A DNA stretch of 64,000 nt from Hwanghaeella sp964350445 (GCA_964350445.1 CAYGKA010000025.1:1-64000); one strand, 5' to 3'. Counted from the first letter of the stretch, positions 31,527 to 40,646 are shown. Numbers and translations are program-made. Notes: a model not told the origin generated them from the sequence alone.

Positions 31527-31988
31527 ATGATATCGCCCCTGGTAAAATATTGGACCGATCTGCGCGGCGCGGCGGACATGCCGCCCTATTCGCTGTTCGA
31601 CCCGACCGCCCTTTCGGGAATACTCCCGGATTTGCTGGTTGTTCGCGTTCACAACGATCCCCTCGACTTCGAATACAGCCTGGTTGGGTCGAACGTCCGG
31701 CGGATTCACCGCGAAAACCGGCGCGGCCAACGCATGTCGGCGATCACCGGTCAGGGTGAAGGATCTCAGATCTGGGCTTTCGTCGGCGAGACCGTCGCCC
31801 GCCGTGAAGCGGTTTCCTATGTCACGCCCTATGACGGTCCTCTGGAGGATATCTCTGACGTCCAGAGCCACGCGACGCCTTGGGTCGGACCGGACGACCG
31901 GGTCACCCGCCTGGTCATTCACATCTGCAGGGAACACCTGGCCCAAGCGATGCGACACAAATCACCATTCGATGACGCCCCGTACTGA
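31527..31988 (+). CDS. PAS_5-type PAS domain protein
   Basis: The 153-residue protein seems to consist mainly of a single PAS-like fold: LVKYWTDLRGAADMPPYSLF, DPTALSGILPDLLVVRVHND, FEYSLVGSNVRRIHRENRRG. This layout resembles the small alphaproteobacterial PAS_5 proteins, which carry no output domain. An in-frame TTG lies 10 codons upstream (31497), but the ATG at 31527 is used. Ribosome-binding signal weak. It follows the ilvE-like gene by 79 bp and converges with the dimethylformamidase-like gene with stops 24 bp apart. Confidence 0.72.
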   Translation: MISPLVKYWTDLRGAADMPPYSLFDPTALSGILPDLLVVRVHNDPLDFEYSLVGSNVRRIHRENRRGQRMSAITGQGEGSQIWAFVGETVARREAVSYVTPYDGPLEDISDVQSHATPWVGPDDRVTRLVIHICREHLAQAMRHKSPFDDAPY

Positions 31989-32012
31989 CGGGTTATCGCT
32001 GCCGTCTGAGTT

Positions 32013-33635
32013 TCAGCCGATAAACCTGTCCAGAACGTTGCGGGTGATACGTTCCACATAAGGATCGCGGGCTTTCAAGCCGACCACCCAGTCGCAGGTA
32101 GCGGCAGTGAAGACCTCGCCCTTTCCGCGCTTGAAATTGACGATCATCCCAGAGCCGTAACGCCGTTTGGCCATGGTTTCCGACGTCGCTTCCCCGTCGA
32201 TCGCCTCAGCGGCGAAGCGCAGATCGTCGTCACCCAGGAAATGCACGGTGCCGCGGTCCCCATGGTTTTCCTCCGCCAGGACGGCGACCCCCATGGCGAT
32301 AATCTCGACACCTTCGGGGGCGCCGTCCGTGCCGAGCGGTTCGGGAAGCCCGTCGCGGAACGTGTATTCCAACCCGTCCACCTCATAGCCGAAAATGCGG
32401 GATTGCGGGCTCAACACGTCGCCGTAATAGAGGTCGGATCCTTCGAGCGCCCAGTGATCGGAACGATAGACGGTGAAACCGCCCGCATGGCGCGGGGCCG
32501 CGCCCGCCCAACCCACATACATGCCGCGCAAGGCGTTGACGCCGAAGGTTGAGGCGCCGGGCCGGCCGACCTCGATGGACTCCCACGCCGTGCTGGTCAG
32601 GCCGCGCGTCGCCGGGTCACGATAGAACGGGTCTTCCGCGCGCGCCCGGTATTTGTAACAAACCTGGGTATCACCGCCGTCTTCAAGCCGGGTCTGCCAG
32701 ACGAAATTCCCGGCGAACCGCGCGACCCGGCCGCCGCGGTCGACGAACCGGTCGACAGCGTCCCGCATCTCCCTGGTCCAATATTCGTCATGGCCGACCA
32801 TGGTGATGGCATCATAGCGGTCGAGCAGCTCCGGATCCGCATGCAGATCCTGCTGCGAACACAGATCGACGGCATAACCGGCACCTTCCGCCCAGCGGAA
32901 GAAATGCCGGTCGTAGCTGGCCCAGCCGGCGGAGGCGTATTTCTTGGAATAGCCGTTGGCATAGGCCCATTCGACATGCGGATGGGTCAGGGCCGCCCCC
33001 ATCGGAAGCGGTTCGCGCAGGACGGCGCGCGGCGCGCCCTCGGGCAAAACAACGAAGCCGCGCGAAAAGGGCCGGTGAATAGAAACGCGCGGGGAGAATT
33101 GATCCCTGTCCGGCCCCAATGTCCCCTCATAGTGATTGCACCCGCCCCAGTCGTTATAGGCGAGCCAGGTGCCCGTCGCGGCGATCTGCAGCAACCGCCC
33201 CTCCCGCCCCGCCGCGGCGCGCAGGATGAAAAGATGATGCGCGGTCAGGACCTGTCCATCGGGCCCTTCCCCGGTCAGCGTGATGCCGTATCCCCCGGAC
33301 GGCCAGTCCGCGGGCATCGGCACTGTCAGCGCGACGGGCCAATCGCATCCGCGTACCGAGCAATCTTCCGGCGTCGGATGCAGCGCGCCGACCAGCGGGC
33401 CGAACCCCACCATGCTTTGCCGGACCGCGCCATCGCGCCAGACTTCCACCCTGTATTCCCGGAGGCTGGTGGAAACATGAAGATGCAGGTCCTCGCCCGG
33501 GCGGTAGGACCAGCGGTCGGTATAGGCCCAGAGCTGCGCCTCGCCGGGGTCGTCGCTCGCGCGTTCGTAGAAGTTCTCGCTGATGGCCGACGGCCACTGG
33601 CCCCGGCGTGTCGAACCGCGTTTGGGATGGGACAT
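32013..33635 (-). CDS. N,N-dimethylformamidase large-subunit-like protein
   Basis: The 540-residue protein resembles the beta subunit of N,N-dimethylformamidase, which hydrolyses DMF to dimethylamine and formate. The C-terminal catalytic domain has TWLAYNDWGGCNHYEGTLGP, YDRHFFRWAEGAGYAVDLCS, AITMVGHDEYWTREMRDAVD and FAGNFVWQTRLEDGG. The N-terminal part is beta-sandwich-like (WSYRPGEDLHLHVSTSLREY). A small alpha subunit, as in characterised DMFase, is not seen in this window. The start at 33635 (MSHPKRGSTRR) is chosen over a longer ORF (33770) that would overlap the neighbouring gene. Substrate is uncertain; such domains occur in large families of unknown activity. Confidence 0.75.
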   Translation of the reverse strand: MSHPKRGSTRRGQWPSAISENFYERASDDPGEAQLWAYTDRWSYRPGEDLHLHVSTSLREYRVEVWRDGAVRQSMVGFGPLVGALHPTPEDCSVRGCDWPVALTVPMPADWPSGGYGITLTGEGPDGQVLTAHHLFILRAAAGREGRLLQIAATGTWLAYNDWGGCNHYEGTLGPDRDQFSPRVSIHRPFSRGFVVLPEGAPRAVLREPLPMGAALTHPHVEWAYANGYSKKYASAGWASYDRHFFRWAEGAGYAVDLCSQQDLHADPELLDRYDAITMVGHDEYWTREMRDAVDRFVDRGGRVARFAGNFVWQTRLEDGGDTQVCYKYRARAEDPFYRDPATRGLTSTAWESIEVGRPGASTFGVNALRGMYVGWAGAAPRHAGGFTVYRSDHWALEGSDLYYGDVLSPQSRIFGYEVDGLEYTFRDGLPEPLGTDGAPEGVEIIAMGVAVLAEENHGDRGTVHFLGDDDLRFAAEAIDGEATSETMAKRRYGSGMIVNFKRGKGEVFTAATCDWVVGLKARDPYVERITRNVLDRFIG

Positions 33636-33739
33636 GGCAGTATGGACAGCTCCGGCGGGATATGGGTTGGCGGGACGGCGTATCGACCTTTCGCGAAACT
33701 TCGAACTCAGCTTATCAAAGCCCCAACATTGGGGCGACG

Positions 33740-34939
33740 TCAAAGCCGGCGCGGGATATGACGCCAGCAAACATAGGCAACAACGATCAGGTAAACCCCA
33801 AGCGCGGCGAAAACGGCCCCCAGGCCGAACAGCCCCAGCAACACGCCGTAGATCAAGGGTGGGATCAGATCCGACACGTCCAAATAGGTCCGGTAGACGG
33901 CCGTCATCTCAGGCCGTTCATGGATGTGCACCGCGCGATAGAATGTCGATCCGCCGACAACATCCAAGGGGACGATGAAAAAGGTCGCCAACAGCAGCAA
34001 ACATGCCGTCAGCCAGGGATCGTCCTGTCCGGAAAGTCCGGCCAATAGCAGCACGGCGGCGGCGGTCCCGAAAGCCAGCGTGGTAACTTTGCGAATGCCG
34101 ATGCGCTCGCACAGTCGCCCCCAAAACATGTTGAAGATCATCAGCGCGTTGCCGGCGGAGACGAGAATTCCGCCCGCTTCCTTTCCTTCGCCCGTCAGGA
34201 CCAACAGGATCGGCCCGTAGACGAAGAAGGTCGTCCAGAAGGAAGATCGGCTGAACGCAATCAGCCAGGCTAGCCGAAGACGGGGTTGGCTGACGAACCG
34301 GCCGACATGCTTGAACGGGTTCTTCGGCCGCGTTCGTGCCGGCATGATCGCCTTGTTGTCCGACAAACGGAAATACCAGAACAGCCCGATCAATCCCGCT
34401 GAAAAGACGCAACTCAGCGCAAAAGGCGCCCAGGGACCGTATTCGGTATAAAGCAGCACCCCCGTATAAGGGCCAATGGTCCACGCCACCATCGCCGCCG
34501 TCAGCCGCACCGCATCGTTCCGGACAAACAATTCCCGGCGCACATGGTCCAGAATGTAGAGGTTCAACGTCACATTCAGACAGGCGACGGCCAGGACCCG
34601 AAAGGTCATCCCGGCCGCTTGTCCTGACTGCGTATAGGTCATGAAACAGGCCGACGCCGCGATCAGACCAAACGCGCCGAGCGTAAAGACAAAGCGCCTG
34701 GCGGTTGCGCGGATCAGCAGCGGTATGATGAAGGTGAACCCCAGGGCGAACAGGCCCACCCCGGTATAAACAAAGCTGACTGTCTGCCCGCTATGGAACA
34801 GTTCCAAGGCCTGAATGGGAATTGCTGTCGATATGGTCGCCCTGGCGAAGGCTTCCACGCAAGTCAGCCAGGCAAAGACGCCAATGCCTGGCCTGGGCGC
34901 GGCAGGCAACCAGATGGGATGGCGGACATTGAGGGTCAT
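33740..34939 (-). CDS. MFS transporter, about 12 transmembrane segments
   Basis: The 399-residue protein is a major facilitator superfamily permease. Hydrophobic segments alternate with basic loops (FVYTGVGLFALGFTFIIPLL; RRFVFTLGAFGLIAASACF; AGGILVSAGNALMIFNMFWG; LLLATFFIVPLDVVGGSTFY). The substrate is unknown. It sits directly upstream of the dimethylformamidase-like gene in the same direction (105 bp), suggesting that it imports that enzyme's substrate or related amides. The ATG at 34939 lacks a clear Shine-Dalgarno. Confidence 0.83.
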   Translation of the reverse strand: MTLNVRHPIWLPAAPRPGIGVFAWLTCVEAFARATISTAIPIQALELFHSGQTVSFVYTGVGLFALGFTFIIPLLIRATARRFVFTLGAFGLIAASACFMTYTQSGQAAGMTFRVLAVACLNVTLNLYILDHVRRELFVRNDAVRLTAAMVAWTIGPYTGVLLYTEYGPWAPFALSCVFSAGLIGLFWYFRLSDNKAIMPARTRPKNPFKHVGRFVSQPRLRLAWLIAFSRSSFWTTFFVYGPILLVLTGEGKEAGGILVSAGNALMIFNMFWGRLCERIGIRKVTTLAFGTAAAVLLLAGLSGQDDPWLTACLLLLATFFIVPLDVVGGSTFYRAVHIHERPEMTAVYRTYLDVSDLIPPLIYGVLLGLFGLGAVFAALGVYLIVVAYVCWRHIPRRL

Positions 34940-35287
34940 GGCGCGGAAACACGATGCTTGTTTTGCGGTCGGGTATGGGTCGGCGTCGGTTGAGCCGACC
35001 GAACATCATTCGGCCGCTTTGTTCAGCCTGCCAAGGCGATAAAAATTCGCCCCAGGTATGGGGAATCACTTGCCGCTCTGCCGGTTCCGCGGGCGGCAAA
35101 GGATTCCTCCTTTTTGGTTAACGCTAAGAGTCTGGAGGGCGCCCGATTTACCATACGATTTTATCGATCGCGCGGATTCCGTTGGCCGCCAATGGTTAAC
35201 GACCGGCCTGTGAACAGGACTGGCATGGGGATTGCGCCTCGACACTCGAGAATGGGCAAGAGAGGGCCCGTAGCGAGGAGTGACGAA
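34940..35287. other. 348-bp divergent region with no gene
   Basis: Lies between the MFS permease and the diguanylate cyclase. I see a small GTCGG-TTGAG-CCGAC hairpin at 34985-34999 and two TTAAC half-sites near 35120 and 35196, neither in the CtrA TTAA-N7-TTAA spacing. Short ORFs here are shadows. Confidence 0.6.
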
Positions 35288-36070
35288 ATGACCAACACCT
35301 ATCCCCTGACCGACCGAATTGGACTGCCGTCCGGCGCCGACAGCGATGCCGACAGCTTCGGCCGTGACGACAACAACCGTCTTGCGACACGGTTGGAGGA
35401 AGTGGCCGGCGACCTGATCGCCACTGCCGGGGACCCCGGCCATCCGGGCGACGGATACCGCCGTTTGCTGCACAAGGCGATGCTGGTCGCGGCGGAAGCG
35501 CAGCGGGAGTTGCACCGCAAGGATCGAGAATTGCGGGCGCTGCGCATGCTGTCGATTACCGACGAAGTGACCAAGCTGCTGAACCGCCGGGGCTTCGACC
35601 GCGCATTCGACCGTACCTTGGCACGGTCCCGGCGCGGCAACGAGCGCGGTTTGCTGCTGATTATCGACCTCGACCACTTCAAACGCATCAACGATACCCA
35701 TGGCCATTTGGCCGGCGACCTGGTTCTGGCCAGCGCCGCGACCCTGCTGCGGGTGAATACCAGAGAAATCGATGACGTCGCCCGTATCGGCGGTGACGAA
35801 TTCGCAGTGCTCCTGAACGGGGCGGACGACCTGCAGGGATACCAGAAGGTTACCCAGTTGGAGGTCATGCTGAACAACCTGACCGTTCCCTGGGACGGGC
35901 AGCGAATCCAGGTCCGTGCCAGCATCGGCGCCGCCCCGTTCGGACCGCATGACGATCCCGTATCCGTCATGCGCGCCGCGGACGAATGCATGTATGGCCG
36001 CAAACGCGGCGGCATTCGCCCGGACTTCAATCAGTCCACGATTGAAGTGAAGGCCCTCCCCGCAGAATAA
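35288..36070 (+). CDS. Diguanylate cyclase with intact GGDEF and I-site
   Basis: The 260-residue cytoplasmic protein makes cyclic di-GMP. It has a short N-terminal helical region and then the GGDEF domain: SITDEVTKLLNRRGFDRAFD, IDLDHFKRINDTHGHLAGD, and GGDEFAVLL with the inhibitory I-site RxxD (REID) exactly five residues before it. No sensor domain or membrane segment is visible. The start at 35288 (MTNTYPLT) follows a GAGGAG site with 8-base spacing; the ORF extension to 35114 is not used. Catalytic activity is expected from the motifs. A double hairpin terminator follows. Confidence 0.92.
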   Translation: MTNTYPLTDRIGLPSGADSDADSFGRDDNNRLATRLEEVAGDLIATAGDPGHPGDGYRRLLHKAMLVAAEAQRELHRKDRELRALRMLSITDEVTKLLNRRGFDRAFDRTLARSRRGNERGLLLIIDLDHFKRINDTHGHLAGDLVLASAATLLRVNTREIDDVARIGGDEFAVLLNGADDLQGYQKVTQLEVMLNNLTVPWDGQRIQVRASIGAAPFGPHDDPVSVMRAADECMYGRKRGGIRPDFNQSTIEVKALPAE

Positions 36071-36129
36071 CGGGCCTTCGAACAGTCAGTAACGGTAGCC
36101 TGAAGTTTGTTTTCGTTTTGATCCCCAAC

Positions 36130-36149
36130 GGGCTCTCACCTTCGAGCCC
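36130..36149 (+). repeat. Small hairpin before the terminator
   Basis: GGGCTC (36130-36135) pairs with GAGCCC (36144-36149), directly upstream of the terminator at 36157. No T-run follows it. Confidence 0.4.
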
Positions 36150-36156
36150 GACCCTG

Positions 36157-36200
36157 CGGCGGCGTCCTTTCCCCCAATCCGGACGCCGCCGATTTTCTTT
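36157..36200 (+). terminator. Rho-independent terminator of the diguanylate cyclase gene
   Basis: An 11-bp perfect stem, CGGCGGCGTCC with GGACGCCGCCG, is followed by ATTTTCTTT. Confidence 0.9.
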
Positions 36201-36237
36201 CCGACCAATGGTCCTTCAAAATGCGGTGGTTTGATCT

Positions 36238-37713
36238 CTACGCCGCGTCCGGCAAAGTCTGCGGCTTGATATCCTTCAGGCGGATCGCCCGGCCGGGCCG
36301 CGTGCCAGTGGACGCGCCGTCCCGCCACACGACACGCCCGTTCACCATCACCATTTCAATACCTTCGGCAGGCTGCATCGGATTTTCATAGGTCGCGCTG
36401 TCGATGATGCTGTCCGCATTGAACAAGACGAGGTCCGCAAAGGCGCCGGGCCGGATCGCGCCTCGGTCCGTCAGGCCGAAACGGGCCGCGGGCAAGCCCG
36501 TCATCTTACGCACCGCCTCTTCCAGCGAAAACAGGCCGACATCGCGGGCGTAGTGGCCCAGGACACGCGGGAAGGTTCCCCACAGGCGCGGATGCGGGCG
36601 GGCGTCGTGCGGCAGGCCATCCGACCCGATCATGGTCGCCGGATGGGCCAGGATGCGGCGCACGTCCTCCTCGTCCATCTGAAAGAAAATGCCGCCGGCC
36701 GGCGACAGTATCTTGGCGGTTTCCTGGCGGCTCAGTCCGAACTCGGCAGCCAATTCGTCCAAATCCCTACCGGCACAATCGGGCCTGGGTTCGGACCAGG
36801 AAACCAGAATTTTCCGCGCCCCATCCAACCGGGCCGAGTCCAATACCGTGGAACCGGCCTCGTAGGGATAGGCGTCCAGGGCCAACGGCTGGCGAACACG
36901 GTAGTGGTCGATCCGGGCCAGGCTTTCCTTCGACCGCCCATGGTTCGCTTCCCCGGTGCATTTATGGTGGGAAATCACCACCGGCGCGCCGCCCTCGTGA
37001 CCGATCCGCGCGCTTTCGTCGATGGAATCGAGGACGAAGTCGCCTTCGTCGCGCATATGAGTGCTGTGAAATCCGCCCGCCGCGCCAACCGCCTTTACCA
37101 AGGCGATCACTTCCTCGGTCGGCGCATGTTCCGCCGGGCGATAAAAGAGGCCGGTGCTGAAACCCGCCGCCCCCGCCGCCAGACTGTCTTCCAGCAGGGA
37201 AAGCATGACCGACAGTTCCTTGTCACTCGCGCCGCGTTTCAGGTCTTCCATCGCCGCCAGACGCAGTGTGGAATGACCGATTTGCGGCAGGACGTTCACC
37301 GCCGGCGGCGCCTCGTCCAAGGCGGAAAGGTAGTCGCCGAAACCATCGAACAGCTGCGCGCCGGTCGGGGCGATCAAATCCAGCGGCGGTGCGGGCCGCT
37401 TGTCGGCCGGCACTTTCAGCGGCGCCAGGCTGATCCCGCAATTCCCGGTGACGACCGTGGTAACCCCCTGACTGACTTTGCAGGCATGGGCCGGGTCGGC
37501 CAGGACGGCGCGGTCGTCATGGGTATGGACGTCGATGAACCCTGGCGCCAGGACCAACCCCGCCCCGGAAACGACCGAGCCGGCGGGCTGGGCGGAAAGG
37601 TCGCCAACCGCCTGTATCCTGTCGTCCAGAACCGCGACATCCGCTTTGAACAGCGGCGCGCCGGTCCCGTCGCAAACCAGCGCCCCTTCGATCTTGATAT
37701 CCGCCTTGTCCAT
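36238..37713 (-). CDS. N-acyl-D-amino acid deacylase family amidohydrolase
   Basis: The 491-residue enzyme belongs to the D-aminoacylase branch of the amidohydrolases. The metal sites are FIDVHTHDDRAVL, a cysteine in VVTGNCGISLAPL, a His in GGFHSTHMRDEGDFV and another in VVISHHKCTGEANHG, and an Asp in ATMIGSDGLPHDARPHPRL, all in the order seen in Alcaligenes D-aminoacylase. The enzyme removes acyl groups from N-acyl-D-amino acids; a dihydroorotase-like role is less likely. The GFSTGLFYRPAEHAPTEEVI region also fits this family. Start at 37713. It precedes no obvious partner; the flagellar genes upstream are in the same direction but functionally separate. Confidence 0.9.
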   Translation of the reverse strand: MDKADIKIEGALVCDGTGAPLFKADVAVLDDRIQAVGDLSAQPAGSVVSGAGLVLAPGFIDVHTHDDRAVLADPAHACKVSQGVTTVVTGNCGISLAPLKVPADKRPAPPLDLIAPTGAQLFDGFGDYLSALDEAPPAVNVLPQIGHSTLRLAAMEDLKRGASDKELSVMLSLLEDSLAAGAAGFSTGLFYRPAEHAPTEEVIALVKAVGAAGGFHSTHMRDEGDFVLDSIDESARIGHEGGAPVVISHHKCTGEANHGRSKESLARIDHYRVRQPLALDAYPYEAGSTVLDSARLDGARKILVSWSEPRPDCAGRDLDELAAEFGLSRQETAKILSPAGGIFFQMDEEDVRRILAHPATMIGSDGLPHDARPHPRLWGTFPRVLGHYARDVGLFSLEEAVRKMTGLPAARFGLTDRGAIRPGAFADLVLFNADSIIDSATYENPMQPAEGIEMVMVNGRVVWRDGASTGTRPGRAIRLKDIKPQTLPDAA

Positions 37714-37763
37714 GTTCGCCCCCCGTCAGCCACAAATTGATCGACAAACCATATCCGGTACGG

Positions 37764-38189
37764 TCAACCGTTTCGGTCCCCGCGCCGAACATGCGCCTGC
37801 AAGCCGAGTTCATCCAAGTCCGACTGCTCGCGCTTGTTCTCTTCAGCCGTTTCAGCCTCTTCATGCCGTTCGGCGGTGATTTCGTATTTTTTCTGTTCTT
37901 CGAATGCCTCGGCAAGGCGGTCCCGCGCCGCCTCGATATCGATCGCCAACGCCGTCTTGCGATCAACAAGCGCCTTACGCCGATTTCCGGCATGCTTCGA
38001 ATAGGCCGCATACCCGGCACCGTATTCGGGGTTGTCGCGCGCCTTTTGGCGTTCCGCCGCGACCTCGCCGTCCAGCCGGTCGATTGCGCGGTCGAAGGCG
38101 GCATCCTGCTCCAGCAGATCTGCCAGCAGCCGGCGCCTGTTATCGACCTCCAAAGTCGCCAAACGGATAAGTGTGGAAACGGTATTCAC
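37764..38189 (-). CDS. fliJ: Flagellar export chaperone FliJ
   Basis: The 141-residue helical, charged coiled-coil protein binds the FliI/FliH export ATPase and carries chaperone-type functions in the flagellar type III secretion system. The sequence (MNTVSTLIRLATLEVDNRRR, LLADLLEQDAAFDRAIDRLD, EEQKKYEITAERHEEAETAE) has the length and charge pattern of FliJ but no strict motif. The position directly after fliI, 20 bp from its stop and in the same direction, is the main support. The start codon is GTG at 38189, with GGAGCGTGATACCGG upstream. Confidence 0.8.
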   Translation of the reverse strand: MNTVSTLIRLATLEVDNRRRLLADLLEQDAAFDRAIDRLDGEVAAERQKARDNPEYGAGYAAYSKHAGNRRKALVDRKTALAIDIEAARDRLAEAFEEQKKYEITAERHEEAETAEENKREQSDLDELGLQAHVRRGDRNG

Positions 38190-38209
38190 CCGGTATCACG
38201 CTCCAACGG

Positions 38210-39589
38210 CTACGCCTCACCCGCTTCTTCATCCACATCATCATCCGAGGCGGGCATATCGCCATAGGGCATGCCAAGAATTTCCGCCAGCTGCTGGTAG
38301 CCTTGTTCGAGCCAGGCCTGCTCATGCTGGGTTTGGGCGATGAAACCGTCCAGCGCATCGTAATAGCGGATCGCCTCGTCGACCTGTGGGTCCGCCCCCC
38401 TGCGGTAGGCGCCGAGACGGATCAATTCGGCCATGTCGTCATATGTCGCGAGCAGTTGCCGCGCCCGGTTGACGACGGCGTTCTGTTCTTCGGTATTGCA
38501 GCCCGGCATAGATCGGGAGACGGAGCGGAGAATGTTGACCGCCGGATAACGGTTTCTATGCGCAATCGTCCTGTCGAGGACGATATGCCCATCCAAAATG
38601 CCGCGCACGGCATCCGAAATCGGTTCGTTGTGGTCGTCGCCTTCGACCAGCACGGTGAAGATGCCGGTGATATCGCCTTGCCCCACGCCGGGGCCTGCGC
38701 GCTCCAGAAGTTTCGGCAATTCCGCGAAGACGGTCGGCGTATAACCTTTGCTCGCGGGCGGCTCCCCCGCGCTAAGGCCGATTTCCCGCTGCGCCATGGC
38801 GAAGCGCGTGACCGAGTCCATCAGGCACAGGACTTCCCGGCCTTGGTCACGCCAATATTCCGCCACCGCCATCGTCATATAGGCCGCCTCGCGCCGCATC
38901 AGGGCGCTCTCATCGGATGTGGCGACCACAACGACGCTGCGGGCCAACCCCTCCTCGCCCAATTCGTCCTGGATGAATTCCTGCACTTCACGACCGCGTT
39001 CGCCGATCAGTCCGATGACAATCACTTCGGCGTTCGAGTAGCGCGCCATCATCGACATCAGAATGGACTTGCCGACGCCGGACCCGGCAAAGATGCCCAT
39101 GCGCTGGCCCTGGCAAATCGTCGCGAATGAATTGAGGCACCGTACCCCCAGGTCAACCTTTGGGCCCAACCGGTTCCGCGTGTGGGCCGGCGGCGGCTGA
39201 TTGCGGATCCGCATCGGCCGGTCGCCTCGCGGCAGTGCTGAACCGCCGTCGATCGGTTCGCCGAACGCATTGATGACCCGACCAAGCCATTGCGGATGCG
39301 GCCTTACCACCGGTTCGGATTGGATCAGTTCCGCCTTGCTTCCCAGCCCCACGCCTTCCAACGGGCCATACGGCATCGCAAGGGCCAGGCCGTCCCGGAA
39401 ACCGACGATTTCGCATCGGACACGCCTGCCGCCGCGCGCGATCAAGTCGCACCGGTCCCCGATCGAGAGGTATCCGGAAATGCCGCCGATTTGCAGCAGC
39501 ATCCCCTGAATGCCCACGACCTTGCCGTTGACCTTGGCGGCGGGAAGTCGGGATACCTCCGCCTGTGCGTGCTGAAGGGGCGACGACAT
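38210..39589 (-). CDS. fliI: Flagellum-specific ATPase FliI
   Basis: The F1-type ATPase energises the flagellar export apparatus. Walker A is MGIFAGSGVGKSILM at about residue 170, Walker B is in the EVLCLMDSVTRFAMAQREIG region, and the export-ATPase motifs GDITGIFTVLVEGDDHNEPI and ILDGHIVLDRTIAHRNRYPA follow. With the ATG at 39589 (MSSPLQHAQAEVSRL) it has 459 residues; a TTG 11 codons upstream (39622) gives 470. Neither has a good Shine-Dalgarno. FliJ follows. The rest of the flagellar export genes are elsewhere. The C-terminus is unusually acidic (ASDDDVDEEAGEA). Confidence 0.96.
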   Translation of the reverse strand: MSSPLQHAQAEVSRLPAAKVNGKVVGIQGMLLQIGGISGYLSIGDRCDLIARGGRRVRCEIVGFRDGLALAMPYGPLEGVGLGSKAELIQSEPVVRPHPQWLGRVINAFGEPIDGGSALPRGDRPMRIRNQPPPAHTRNRLGPKVDLGVRCLNSFATICQGQRMGIFAGSGVGKSILMSMMARYSNAEVIVIGLIGERGREVQEFIQDELGEEGLARSVVVVATSDESALMRREAAYMTMAVAEYWRDQGREVLCLMDSVTRFAMAQREIGLSAGEPPASKGYTPTVFAELPKLLERAGPGVGQGDITGIFTVLVEGDDHNEPISDAVRGILDGHIVLDRTIAHRNRYPAVNILRSVSRSMPGCNTEEQNAVVNRARQLLATYDDMAELIRLGAYRRGADPQVDEAIRYYDALDGFIAQTQHEQAWLEQGYQQLAEILGMPYGDMPASDDDVDEEAGEA

Positions 39590-39646
39590 GAGTTCGATCA
39601 ATCTTTCGTAAACAAATCCCAAACAACTTTCGCCGAGTTTTACCCC

Positions 39647-39749
39647 GAGTCTTTACCTATGACGAGACGACCACCGGTGATTATTATTTAACTACAAGAT
39701 AATACACCGAATCACTATGGTCTGGTCATTTTTGTTAACAGTGTTTAAC
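39647..39749 (+). promoter_or_regulatory. Upstream control region of ctrA with GANTC sites and TTAA half-sites
   Basis: GAGTC at 39647-39651 and GAATC at 39709-39713 match the CcrM methylation motif GANTC, and TTAA-N6-TTAAC lies at 39735-39749. In Caulobacter the ctrA promoter is controlled by GANTC methylation and by CtrA itself. Two GANTC sites in this length are near chance, and the TTAA spacing is one base short of the CtrA N7 consensus, so this is only suggestive. Confidence 0.3.
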
Positions 39750-39869
39750 ATTGTCTGCTAGCATGATGACGCACCGCGACGCCCAGAAGGCGGTAAACGC
39801 CTGGCGGAACACGGAAAATGGGCCTTAGGACAGTCCGTGCAGAACGTCGGTCGCTTAAGGGGAATAAAG

Positions 39870-40568
39870 ATGAGAGTGCTCCTGGTCGAAGATGACCCGT
39901 CGATGGCGCGCAGCATCGAGATGATGCTTCAGTCGGAAGGGTATGTCATTGACGTTACCGAATTTGGGGAAGACGGGCTCGAAATCGGCAAGATTTACGA
40001 CTACGACCTGATCATCCTGGATCTGGTCCTTCCGGATATCGACGGATACGAGGTTTTGCGCCGACTTCGCGACGCCAGGGTTCAGACCCCAATCTTGATC
40101 CTCTCCGGCTTGACCGAGATGGATCACAAGATCAAGGGGCTCGGCTTCGGCGCGGATGACTATCTGACGAAACCGTTCGACCGGCGAGAATTGCTGGCGC
40201 GGATCCAGGCGGTCATCCGGCGGTCCAAGGGACATGCGAAATCGGAAATCCAATGCGGTCCGCTGACGGTCCTGCTTGATTCAAAATCCGCTGAAGTCGA
40301 AGGAAAACCGGTTCATTTGACCGGCAAGGAATACGGCATTCTTGAGCTGCTCGCCCTCAGAAAGGGGACGACGCTGACCAAGGAAATGTTCCTCAACCAT
40401 CTTTACGGCGGCATGGACGAGCCGGAGGCGAAAATCATCGACGTGTTCGTCTGCAAACTGCGTAAGAAACTCTCCACCGCCACAGGTGGGCACAATTTCA
40501 TCGAAACGGTTTGGGGCCGCGGCTATGTGCTGAGAGAGCCGGACGAGCCGGTCGCAAAGGCGAGCTGA
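39870..40568 (+). CDS. ctrA: Cell-cycle and motility response regulator CtrA
   Basis: OmpR-type regulator of 232 residues, the alphaproteobacterial master regulator of the cell cycle and, in Rhodospirillales, of motility. The receiver domain has MRVLLVEDDPSMARSIEMML, the phosphoacceptor region DYDLIILDLVLPDIDGYEVL (Asp51), and the CtrA-diagnostic DDYLTKPFDRRELLARIQAV. The winged-helix DNA-binding domain ends VFVCKLRKKLSTATGGHNFI and ETVWGRGYVLREP, nearly invariant in CtrA. The start at 39870 is fixed by the conserved MRVLLVEDD. Convergent cheR follows across a bidirectional terminator. ChpT, the phosphotransfer partner, is encoded 6 kb away at 46302-46913. Confidence 0.98.
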   Translation: MRVLLVEDDPSMARSIEMMLQSEGYVIDVTEFGEDGLEIGKIYDYDLIILDLVLPDIDGYEVLRRLRDARVQTPILILSGLTEMDHKIKGLGFGADDYLTKPFDRRELLARIQAVIRRSKGHAKSEIQCGPLTVLLDSKSAEVEGKPVHLTGKEYGILELLALRKGTTLTKEMFLNHLYGGMDEPEAKIIDVFVCKLRKKLSTATGGHNFIETVWGRGYVLREPDEPVAKAS

Positions 40569-40591
40569 CCTCCAGCCACTTTCTATTATGC

Positions 40592-40619
40592 AAAAAGGCC
40601 GCCCATGGGCGGCCTTTTT
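40592..40619 (+). terminator. Bidirectional terminator between ctrA and cheR
   Basis: AAAAAGGCCGCC-CATG-GGCGGCCTTTTT, a perfect stem with A and T tracts on both sides, serving ctrA on the plus strand and cheR on the minus strand. Confidence 0.93.
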
Positions 40620-40646
40620 CGATTATTGAGCCATGCGTCCGTCAGG

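Noticed and set aside
39735..39749. CtrA self-regulation box TTAA-N7-TTAA upstream of ctrA.
   Set aside because: The spacer is six bases, not seven, so I list it only as weak half-sites.
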